A stretch of DNA of 64,000 nt from Mycolicibacterium frederiksbergense (lineage in GTDB: Bacteria > Actinomycetota > Actinomycetes > Mycobacteriales > Mycobacteriaceae): NCBI RefSeq assembly GCF_012223425.1, contig NZ_CP038799.1, positions 4,944,249-5,008,248 of the forward strand, in the 5' to 3' direction. Position numbers and translations under genes: made by a program. A model generated the notes under the pieces. The model worked only from the letters and a program-made list of their open reading frames with translations, was not told the DNA's origin and did not search any database. This document shows positions 17,337 to 24,679 of this stretch, one piece after another (within the stretch, counting starts at the first letter, position 1; every line of letters begins with the position of its first letter).

Positions 17337-18320
17337 ATGTTCAAACGGGGTCGGGTGACCACAGGCGTGGTCATCGCCGTGATCGCCGCGCTGCTACTTT
17401 CCGCGTGCGGAGTCACCCGCGGCGAGGAGACCGGGCTGCACCGCCTGCGCATGATGGTGCCCAACAGCCCCGGTGGAGGTTACGACCTCACGGCGCGCAC
17501 CGCGGTCAAGATCATGGAGGACGACGAGATCACCGGTCGCGTCGAGGTGTTCAACGTGATCGGCGCCGGTGGCACCGTCGCGATGGCGCGCCTGATGAAC
17601 GAGCGGGGCAACGGCGACCTGATGATGATGATGGGCCTCGGCGTGGTCGGCGCGGTCTTCACCAACGGCTCGACCGCGCGCGCCTCGGATGCCACTGCGC
17701 TGGCCAAGGTCGTCGAGGAGCAGGAAGGCATCCTGGTGCCCGCCGACTCACCGTTCCAGACGGTGCAGGATTTCGTCGACGCGTGGAAGGCCGATCCGGC
17801 CAAGGTCACCGTCGGCGGGGGATCCAACCCCGGCGGCCCGGACCACCTGTTCCCGATGGAGACCGCCAAGGCGGTCGGCCTGGACCCGACCAAGGTCAAC
17901 TTCATCTCCTATGACGGTGGCGGCGATCTGCTGACTGCTCTGCTGGGCAACAAGATCGCGGCCGGCACGTCAGGCCTGGGCGAATACGTCGACCAGATCG
18001 AGGCCGGCCAGGTGCGGGTGCTCGCGGTGTCCGGGGAAGAGCGGGTCGAAGGTGTCGATGCACCGACGCTCAAGGAGGCAGGCATCGACCTGACCTTCAC
18101 CAACTGGCGCGGAGTCCTGGCCCCGCCCGGGATTTCCGAGGACGACCGGGCGGCGATGGTCAAGATCCTGGAAGAGCTGCACGCAACCGACGCATGGAAG
18201 GAGGCGCTGGTGAAGAACGGTTGGACGGATGCCTTCATGACCGGCACCGCATTCGAGGAGTTCCTCGACGAGCAGGATCGACGGGTCGAGACGACGCTGA
18301 CGGATCTGGGGCTGGTGTGA
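17337..18320 (+). CDS. tctC: TctC, tricarboxylate-binding lipoprotein of a tripartite tricarboxylate transporter
   Basis: The 327-aa product is a Bug/TctC-type extracytoplasmic solute receptor. It has a lipoprotein signal with lipobox LSAC (Cys near residue 23), then RLRMMVPNSPGGGYDLTART, the conserved family loop that contacts carboxylate ligands. Met-rich LMMMMGLGVVG and VTVGGGSNPGGPDH follow. The ATG at 17337 follows TTGGGGAC; a GTG at 17322 is possible. First gene of tctC-tctB-tctA-usp, with overlapping junctions. The ligand is probably citrate or a related tricarboxylate, by family. Confidence 0.92.
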   Translation: MFKRGRVTTGVVIAVIAALLLSACGVTRGEETGLHRLRMMVPNSPGGGYDLTARTAVKIMEDDEITGRVEVFNVIGAGGTVAMARLMNERGNGDLMMMMGLGVVGAVFTNGSTARASDATALAKVVEEQEGILVPADSPFQTVQDFVDAWKADPAKVTVGGGSNPGGPDHLFPMETAKAVGLDPTKVNFISYDGGGDLLTALLGNKIAAGTSGLGEYVDQIEAGQVRVLAVSGEERVEGVDAPTLKEAGIDLTFTNWRGVLAPPGISEDDRAAMVKILEELHATDAWKEALVKNGWTDAFMTGTAFEEFLDEQDRRVETTLTDLGLV

Positions 18321-18832
18321 GTACCGAATTGGACACGGCCGAGAAGTCCCGGCCCGATTACGCGCAGTACGTCGTCTGTGCGGTGATGGTCGCCGTCGGC
18401 GCCTTCCTGCTCTATGACGCGCTCACCATGCCGGGCGGATACGCCGAGGTGGATCCCGTTGGGCCGCGCTTCTTTCCGATCGTCATCGGCGCGGGGCTGC
18501 TGGTGATGTCCGTCGTCCTGGCCATCGCGATCCCGCGTGGTCTGAAGGGTGAGGCCGATGCCGGTGAGGACATCGACCCGGATATGCCCAGTGACTGGCG
18601 CACCGTCGGGCTGCTGGTCGGCCTGTTCGTCATGCTCATCGTCCTGGTGAATCCGCTCGGGTGGGCGATCACGAGCGCGCTGTTCTTCGCCGGGTGCGCC
18701 ACCGTGCTGGGCAGCAGGCATTACGTGCGCAATATCGCGATCGGTGTGGTACTGGCGCTGGTCAGTTTCTACGCGTTCTACTCCGGGCTCGGAATCCCGC
18801 TGCCCGCAGGAATTTTGGATGGGATTCTGTAG
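18317..18832 (+). CDS. tctB: TctB, small membrane subunit of the tripartite tricarboxylate transporter
   Basis: The 171-aa product has four predicted transmembrane helices (about residues 17-37, 52-73, 100-117, 123-160) and the TctB pattern with VGPRFFPIVIGAGLL. TctB is the small membrane partner of TctA. GTG start at 18317 overlaps the tctC stop; its stop is directly followed by the tctA ATG. A hydrophilic acidic loop (about 75-98) is longer than the rest. Confidence 0.9.
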   Translation: MSTELDTAEKSRPDYAQYVVCAVMVAVGAFLLYDALTMPGGYAEVDPVGPRFFPIVIGAGLLVMSVVLAIAIPRGLKGEADAGEDIDPDMPSDWRTVGLLVGLFVMLIVLVNPLGWAITSALFFAGCATVLGSRHYVRNIAIGVVLALVSFYAFYSGLGIPLPAGILDGIL

Positions 18833-20374
18833 ATGAACAACTTCGACTGGCTCATGCAGGGGTTCGCCGAGGCGGCCACCCCGATGAACCTGCTGTATGC
18901 CGTGATCGGCGTGTTGCTGGGCACCGCGGTCGGCGTGCTGCCCGGTATCGGTCCGGCGATGACGGTGGCGCTGCTGCTGCCGATCACCTACAACGTCAGC
19001 CCGAGCGCAGCGTTCATCATGTTCGCCGGCATCTTCTACGGCGGCATGTACGGCGGGTCGACCACCTCGATCCTGCTGAACACGCCGGGTGAATCGTCCT
19101 CGGTGATCACCGCGCTAGAGGGCAACAAGATGGCCAAGGCCGGCCGGGCCGCGCAGGCACTGGCCACCGCGGCCATCGGGTCCTTCGTGGCGGGCGCCAT
19201 CGGTACGGCGCTGCTGGCCGCATTCGCGCCGGCGATCTCCCGGTTCGCGGTCACCCTCGGGGCACCGTCCTACCTGGCGATCATGCTGTTCGCCCTCGTC
19301 GCGGTGACCGCGGTGCTGGGGTCTTCCAAGATGCGCGGCGTGATCTCGCTGCTGCTGGGTCTTGCGATCGGCATCGTCGGCATCGACTCACTGACCGGAC
19401 AACCGCGCGCCACCTTCGGTCTGCCCTTGCTGGCCGACGGCATCGATATCGTCGTCATCGCGGTGGCGGTGTTCGCGCTCGGTGAGGCGCTGTGGGTTGC
19501 GGCGCATCTGCGGCGCCGTCCGGCCGATGTCATACCGGTTGGCCGGCCGTGGATGGGCAAGGAGGACTGGAAGCGGTCCTGGAAGCCATGGCTGCGTGGC
19601 ACCGCCTACGGGTTCCCGTTCGGTGCGCTGCCCGCCGGCGGCGCGGAGCTGCCGACGTTCCTGAGCTACATCACCGAGAAGAAGCTGAGCAAGCATCCCG
19701 AGCAGTTCGGCAAGGGTGCCATCGAGGGTGTCGCCGGGCCGGAAGCGGCCAACAATGCCTCGGCCGCAGGCACTCTGGTGCCGATGCTGTCGCTGGGTCT
19801 GCCGACCAACGCGACTGCGGCGGTGATGCTGACCGCGTTCGTTTCCTACGGTATCCAGCCCGGTCCGACGCTGTTCGACAAGGAACCGCTGCTCATCTGG
19901 ACGCTGATCGCGAGCCTGTTCATCGGTAACTTCCTGCTGCTGGCGCTGAACCTGCCGCTGGCGCCGCTGTGGGCCAAACTGCTGCGCACGCCGCGGCCGT
20001 ATCTGTATGCGGGCATTCTGTTCTTCGCCGCGCTCGGCGCGTTCGCCGTCAACCTGCAGCCGCTGGATCTGTTGTTGCTGTTGATCTTCGGATTGATGGG
20101 CCTGATGATGCGACGGTTCGGGCTCCCGGTGCTGCCGTTGATCATCGGGGTGATTCTCGGGCCGCGTATCGAACGGCAACTGCGGCAGAGCCTGCAGCTC
20201 GGCGGCGGCGACTGGGGCAACCTGTTCACCGAGCCGGTCGCGGTCGTCACCTATGTGCTGATGGCACTGCTGCTGCTCGCACCGCTGGTGCTGCGGCTGT
20301 TCAACCGCAGCGAGGAGAGTCTGTTGATTGTCGAGGACGACAAGGACCAGAAAGCGAAGGCGTCCCAATCATGA
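18833..20374 (+). CDS. tctA: TctA, large membrane subunit of the tripartite tricarboxylate transporter
   Basis: The 513-aa product has about 11-12 transmembrane helices and the conserved TctA repeats: GVLPGIGPAMTVALLLP, GGSTTSILLNTPGE and, in the second half, GAIEGVAGPEAANNA written here as KGAIEGVAGPEAANNAS, then PMLSLGLPTNATAAVM. It forms the translocation pathway, driven by an ion gradient. The start abuts the tctB stop. Its stop overlaps the ATG of a universal stress protein gene (ATGA), so the two are co-translated. Confidence 0.94.
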   Translation: MNNFDWLMQGFAEAATPMNLLYAVIGVLLGTAVGVLPGIGPAMTVALLLPITYNVSPSAAFIMFAGIFYGGMYGGSTTSILLNTPGESSSVITALEGNKMAKAGRAAQALATAAIGSFVAGAIGTALLAAFAPAISRFAVTLGAPSYLAIMLFALVAVTAVLGSSKMRGVISLLLGLAIGIVGIDSLTGQPRATFGLPLLADGIDIVVIAVAVFALGEALWVAAHLRRRPADVIPVGRPWMGKEDWKRSWKPWLRGTAYGFPFGALPAGGAELPTFLSYITEKKLSKHPEQFGKGAIEGVAGPEAANNASAAGTLVPMLSLGLPTNATAAVMLTAFVSYGIQPGPTLFDKEPLLIWTLIASLFIGNFLLLALNLPLAPLWAKLLRTPRPYLYAGILFFAALGAFAVNLQPLDLLLLLIFGLMGLMMRRFGLPVLPLIIGVILGPRIERQLRQSLQLGGGDWGNLFTEPVAVVTYVLMALLLLAPLVLRLFNRSEESLLIVEDDKDQKAKASQS

Positions 20375-20766
20375 CGATCGTCATCGGATACACCGCCGAC
20401 CAGTTCGGGCATGCGGCTCTCGAACACGGGATCGCAGAGGCGAAGCTGCGCAACACCAGTCTGCTGGTGATCAATTCGACCTCGGGGGAGTCCTATGTCG
20501 ACTCGCGTTTCGCCGATGCGACCCAGGTGCACGATGTGGAAGCCCGGTTGGCCGAATGCGGGGTTCCGTTCGAGCTCGCCCAACCGGTAGGCGTGGACGC
20601 CGTCGAGGAGCTGCTGACGGCGATGGACCGCCCGGAGGCCGAGTTGCTCGTTGTCGGCATCCGGCACCGCAGTCCGGTGGGCAAGCTGCTGCTGGGCAGT
20701 GTCGCGCAGAAGCTGATCCTGGAGTGCCCGAAACCCGTTCTGGCGGTTAAACCTTCCGAGTTCTGA
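20371..20766 (+). CDS. Universal stress protein (UspA family), coupled to tctA
   Basis: The 131-aa single-domain Usp begins MTIVIGYTADQFGHAAL and ends with the nucleotide-binding signature VVGIRHRSPVGKLLLGSVAQ followed by CPKPVLAVKP. The G-2x-G-9x-G(S/T) ATP-binding pattern is only partly met (VGIRHRSPVGKLLLGSVA), so ATP binding is plausible. ATG overlaps the tctA stop. Translational coupling to a transporter subunit suggests it regulates uptake, but this is an inference. Confidence 0.88.
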   Translation: MTIVIGYTADQFGHAALEHGIAEAKLRNTSLLVINSTSGESYVDSRFADATQVHDVEARLAECGVPFELAQPVGVDAVEELLTAMDRPEAELLVVGIRHRSPVGKLLLGSVAQKLILECPKPVLAVKPSEF

Positions 20767-20768
20767 CC

Positions 20769-22379
20769 TCATCGGTCATCGTCCTCTCCGTCGGCTTGTG
20801 GTGGGAGGAGTTCTTCGGGGTGGAAGTGGTGGTTGAGGGTGTCGCCGCCGGTGTTCATCAGTGGTGGTGGGTGCCAGTGCACGCGGCCGGTGACGGGGTC
20901 GATGGTGTTGGTCCAGCCCAGTTCGGCGAGCAGGTTGTCCGGTGCGCAGCCCAGTCCGAGGTCGGGTGCGTCGGTGAGTCCGCCGTTGTTCCAGCTGGGG
21001 TTGGCGTGGTGGGCTTGGCAGCGACATGCTGCTTGGGTGCAGCCGGGTCGGGTGCAGCCGCGGTCGCGGTGGTAGAGCAGCAGGCGTTGGGCTTTGGTGG
21101 CCAGGCGTTTGGAGCGGCCCATGTAGAGCGGTTCGGCGGTGTGGTGCCGGTAGACGATCAGGTAGTGGTGGGCGTGTTCGGCCAGCCGGATCAGATCGCG
21201 CATGGGCATCAGGGTGCCCGCTCCGGTGACCGCGATCCCGGCAGCGGCTTCGAGTTCTTTGAGGGTGGTGGAGACGACCACGGAGACGGGTAGGCCGTTG
21301 TGCTGGCCGAGCTTCTTGGACATCAGGGTGTCGCGTAGGACGGCTTTGAGGGCGTCGTGGTTGCGTTGGGACTGGGTGCGGGGGTCGCGCAGGAATTCGT
21401 CGAGGTCCCACGTGGGCGGCGACTCGGTGCCCCCGGGCACCTCCGGCTCGGTCTCGGTCTCGGGCTCGGTCTCAACCTCCGATTCGGCCTCTGCCGATCC
21501 GGCCTCTACCTCTGCTTCTGTCTCTGTCTCACCCTCGAACCCGCACTCAACCTCGGATTCGAAGTCGAACTCGGGTTCGGTGTCGGGTTCGGTGTCGGGT
21601 TCAACGGGGTCATCCTCGAGCGGATTGGGGTCCGGATTCTGTTGGGGCTGAACATCGTCGGGGTTGTTGATCCCGGGGCGTGCCCAGACGTCCAGGATGG
21701 TGCGTAGGTAGGCGGCGAACTCCGCATCCACCCAACCCGACACTTTGGCCATGCCGTCGACGTCCTGGGCGCTGATGCTCAGCCCGCGCCGGTGCGGTGC
21801 CAGGTCGGGGCCATCACCGTCAGGGTTGAGCAGAGCCAGCGCGTGATCGGCGGCCTTCTGCAACGTTTCGGGGGTATTGGTGGTCGCGATGTCGACCAGC
21901 GTGGCTTCCAGCTGCCCGCGCGCGGTGGCGTCCAGACGAGCCGAGGCCTTGTTCAGCGTGGTCCGGATGATGGCGATATGCCCGCTGGTGATCATCCCGG
22001 CGGCCAACGCGGCCGCGCACGCCACCAGCACCGGTTCCAGGACCTCACCGGTCATGGTGTGCCGGGGCCCGAGGTCGCGGGCCGCGGTGATGCGCCGTCC
22101 GGCTTCGGTGGCGCTGAGGCGGTCGCGGGTGGCCAGCACATCGGTCCAGGTTTTCCCGCCGATCTCATGCGGGGTGGCCCGGTCCATCAGGGCGGCTAGG
22201 ATCCGGTGATCGACCGCGGTATCGGCGCGGGCCTGCTGCTCACGCTCGGACAACAGTTCCAGCAACTCGGCGGTGTCGAACATCGTGAAATCGGCGTCCA
22301 GCAGCGCTTTGACCGACGCGGCGCGGTCGGACAGTGCGTGTTGCACCGCTTCCCGACCGCCGGCCACATCACTGTTCAT
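20769..22379 (-). CDS. 13E12 repeat family HNH endonuclease (DUF222)
   Basis: The 536-aa product has an N-terminal DUF222 domain (about 20-240), an unusually long acidic linker of Glu/Thr/Asp/Pro repeats (240-320) and a C-terminal HNH domain (435-485). The HNH zinc-site Cys residues are in GCTRPGCTQ, followed by CRCQAHH and NNGGLTD. The usual final CxxH is CAPD, so one metal-site His is missing. 13E12 proteins form repeated, mobile-like families in mycobacteria. The ATG at 22379 is chosen because an ideal -10 lies 6 nt upstream; no Shine-Dalgarno is needed if the mRNA is leaderless. A LexA-like box covers that promoter. Confidence 0.88.
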   Translation of the reverse strand: MNSDVAGGREAVQHALSDRAASVKALLDADFTMFDTAELLELLSEREQQARADTAVDHRILAALMDRATPHEIGGKTWTDVLATRDRLSATEAGRRITAARDLGPRHTMTGEVLEPVLVACAAALAAGMITSGHIAIIRTTLNKASARLDATARGQLEATLVDIATTNTPETLQKAADHALALLNPDGDGPDLAPHRRGLSISAQDVDGMAKVSGWVDAEFAAYLRTILDVWARPGINNPDDVQPQQNPDPNPLEDDPVEPDTEPDTEPEFDFESEVECGFEGETETEAEVEAGSAEAESEVETEPETETEPEVPGGTESPPTWDLDEFLRDPRTQSQRNHDALKAVLRDTLMSKKLGQHNGLPVSVVVSTTLKELEAAAGIAVTGAGTLMPMRDLIRLAEHAHHYLIVYRHHTAEPLYMGRSKRLATKAQRLLLYHRDRGCTRPGCTQAACRCQAHHANPSWNNGGLTDAPDLGLGCAPDNLLAELGWTNTIDPVTGRVHWHPPPLMNTGGDTLNHHFHPEELLPPQADGEDDDR

Positions 22380-22382
22380 GAC

Positions 22383-22398
22383 TCGAACATACGTGCGA
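22383..22398. promoter_or_regulatory. LexA/SOS box overlapping a leaderless promoter of the 13E12 gene
   Basis: TCGAAC-ATAC-GTGCGA differs by one base from the mycobacterial LexA consensus TCGAAC-N4-GTTCGA. On the - strand the -10 hexamer TATGTT (22386-22391) lies inside the box and is followed by 6 nt and the ATG, the spacing of a leaderless mRNA. LexA binding would therefore block the 13E12 gene until DNA damage. Confidence 0.72.
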
Positions 22399-22558
22399 CC
22401 ACCGACAAATCCGCCCAGAAAAGTGACCGGTGTGATCAATGGGTCCAAAGAAATTACTGAGACTGGCCTGCCGCTCGAAAGTCGCTGACAGCCGGGCGAT
22501 TTCATGACCATCCTGCTGACGCGACCGCGGTGTTCCGGGCGGGCGCTAGGGTTCGTCC

Positions 22559-23317
22559 ATGAGCAATCCGGATCTCACCGAAGCCACCGCCACCGCGGGA
22601 GCCGCCATCGAACAAGCGGTGGCCGTCTTCATGCTGCATCCCCAGACATATGGCGAGAGTGTCGCCGCCGGCTATCAGAATCCGCTGGCCGGATACGTGG
22701 CCGGGCGTGGTGGCGTGCTGGGCGAGGTCACCGGTGCGACCGTCAGCGCGGTGTTCGCGGTCTTCGAACCCACCGGCCTGTCGGCCATGTGGGACGAAGG
22801 TGTCGCGGTGCATGGCGCCGCCGGTGCGTCCCAAGTGTATTGGCAACAGGCCGCCGAGTTCGGTCGCGCGTATCTGGCCGGTGCGGACGGGCTGGACCGT
22901 ATCGCAGCGCTGGGGGAGAAGCTCATTGCGACGGCGCCGACCGCGGCGTCGCCGTTGTTCGCGGGCTGGCGGGCCATGCCGCTGGCCGACGACGCGCCCG
23001 CCCGCGCATTGCAGGTGATGTTCGTGTTGCGGGAGCTGCGGGCCGGACTGCACTTCAATGCGCTCAGTCTCTCTGGTATCACTCCCATCGAGGCGCACAT
23101 GCTCAACAAGGGCCCACGGTACGCGGCCATGTTCGGCTGGCCTGAGCCGTTCCCCGACGGCGCGGACAAAAAGGACCGCTACGCCGAGATCGAGCAGGCC
23201 ACCAATCGCCGGATGGCCGAACTGGTTGGCGCCGCGCTGGATCTGGGCGAGGCGGCTGAGTTGGCGGACCTGACCACGGCGGCACTGGCCACCTTGAAGG
23301 CGAACGTCCCGCGTTGA
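22559..23317 (+). CDS. SCO6745 family protein (putative HTH-like fold)
   Basis: The 252-aa product resembles the conserved actinobacterial SCO6745 family, whose function is unknown; the fold has been described as helix-turn-helix related. It is Ala-rich and mostly helical, with VFMLHPQTYGES near the start and LQVMFVLRELRAGLHFNAL in the second half. No catalytic or metal motif stands out. ATG at 22559, 7 aa before TEATATAGAAIE. The 179 bases upstream contain the 13E12 promoter and nothing else recognised. It is not clear whether it belongs to the halogenase/PKS cluster that begins 46 bases downstream. Confidence 0.72.
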   Translation: MSNPDLTEATATAGAAIEQAVAVFMLHPQTYGESVAAGYQNPLAGYVAGRGGVLGEVTGATVSAVFAVFEPTGLSAMWDEGVAVHGAAGASQVYWQQAAEFGRAYLAGADGLDRIAALGEKLIATAPTAASPLFAGWRAMPLADDAPARALQVMFVLRELRAGLHFNALSLSGITPIEAHMLNKGPRYAAMFGWPEPFPDGADKKDRYAEIEQATNRRMAELVGAALDLGEAAELADLTTAALATLKANVPR

Positions 23318-23363
23318 CCGGTCCGTCACGCTGGCGATTCGGACCGACTGGTTAACCTGACGC

Positions 23364-24611
23364 ATGCCCGCGGAAATCGCGATCCACTTCTTCCTTCAGC
23401 TCACCGTCATTCTCGCCGCATGCAAGCTGGCCGGACTGGCCGCTCAACGGGTGGGGCAGCCGCAGGTCGTCGGCGAGATGATCGCCGGCGTCGTGCTGGG
23501 TCCCTCGCTCCTGGGACGGATGGCCCCCGATCTGCAGAGCCATCTGTTCCCCACCGGCACGCCGAACCTGGTCCTCTACACCGCGGCGCAGCTCGGGCTG
23601 GTGCTCTATATGTTCATCATCGGGCTGAACTTCGACGTCGATCACGTCCGGCAGCGGGCCGGAACCGCCGCCGCAGTGTCCATCACCGGCACGGTCGCAC
23701 CATTGTTCGTCGGTGCGCTGGCGGCCATACCGCTACTGGGCGCCGGCGGATTCTTCGGTGACGGCGTCAACCTCGGGATGGCGATGATGTTCCTCGGGGC
23801 CTCGATCGCGATCACCGCCTTCCCCATGCTCGCCCGGATCATCTTCGAAAAGAAGCTGACCGGAACCTCTTTGGGTACCCTGGCGCTGGCGTGCGGCGCG
23901 ACCGCAGATGCCATCTCATGGTGCATCCTGGCGGCCGTGCTGGCCATCCACCGGAACAGCCCGATGCTCGCCGTCATCGCGATCGGTGGCGGTCTGCTCT
24001 ACACCCTGGTGCTGCTGACCATCGGTCGCCGCGGCCTGAGTCCGTTGGGCAGGATGACCGAAGAGAACCAGGGCGTCTCGCCGTCGATGCTCAGTACCGT
24101 GCTGATCCTGTTGATGGCCTGCGCATGGTTCACCGACATCATCGGCATCTACGCGATCTTCGGCGCCTTCCTGCTCGGCGTGGCGATGCCCTCGGGATTC
24201 TTCGCCGCCAATCTCACCGACAAACTGGAGCCACTCACCACCAAGCTGCTGCTGCCGCTGTTCTTCGTCTATTCGGGTCTGAACACGCAGATCGGGCTGG
24301 TGAACACCCCGGCGCTGTGGGCGGTCACTCTCGGTCTCATCGTCGTCGCCGTCGTGGGGAAGGGCGTGGCGTGCGCGGTGGCGGCGCGGCTGAGCAAGGT
24401 GCCCATGCGCGAGTCGGTGGCGCTGGGTGCGCTGATGAATGCGCGCGGACTCATCGAGCTCATACTCCTCAACATCGGGCTCGAAGCCGGGATCATCACC
24501 CCCACCCTGTTCACCATCCTGGTGATCGTGGCGGTGGTGACCACCCTCATGACGTCACCGATCTTCGAAGCGGTGTACGGCCGTCACCAGCGTGTTGCCG
24601 AGAGTGTGTAG
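23364..24611 (+). CDS. CPA2 family cation:proton antiporter (KefB/NapA-like)
   Basis: The 415-aa product has about 12 transmembrane helices without a C-terminal RCK/TrkA domain. Family motifs are QPQVVGEMIAGVVLGPSLLG in helix 2, LYMFIIGLNFDVD, and ALACGATADAISW, which carries the helix-6 Asp region used for ion exchange. It is a Na+/H+ or K+/H+ antiporter. It precedes the halogenase by 68 bases on the same strand. Antiporters of this type occur in some natural-product clusters, where they may support export or self-resistance. Confidence 0.88.
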   Translation: MPAEIAIHFFLQLTVILAACKLAGLAAQRVGQPQVVGEMIAGVVLGPSLLGRMAPDLQSHLFPTGTPNLVLYTAAQLGLVLYMFIIGLNFDVDHVRQRAGTAAAVSITGTVAPLFVGALAAIPLLGAGGFFGDGVNLGMAMMFLGASIAITAFPMLARIIFEKKLTGTSLGTLALACGATADAISWCILAAVLAIHRNSPMLAVIAIGGGLLYTLVLLTIGRRGLSPLGRMTEENQGVSPSMLSTVLILLMACAWFTDIIGIYAIFGAFLLGVAMPSGFFAANLTDKLEPLTTKLLLPLFFVYSGLNTQIGLVNTPALWAVTLGLIVVAVVGKGVACAVAARLSKVPMRESVALGALMNARGLIELILLNIGLEAGIITPTLFTILVIVAVVTTLMTSPIFEAVYGRHQRVAESV

Positions 24612-24667
24612 CGCGGGTTGCTGTTCTGCCCCCTGTCGTTTCACGGCTGAACCCCGCCCATTGTGGG

Positions 24668-24673
24668 TATGTT
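24668..24673 (+). promoter_or_regulatory. Candidate -10 of a leaderless halogenase mRNA
   Basis: TATGTT fits the mycobacterial TANNNT -10 and ends 6 nt before the halogenase ATG (24680). Transcription would start at or next to the A of the ATG. No Shine-Dalgarno sequence precedes the gene, which supports a leaderless transcript separate from the antiporter. Confidence 0.5.
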
Positions 24674-24679
24674 GAATTT

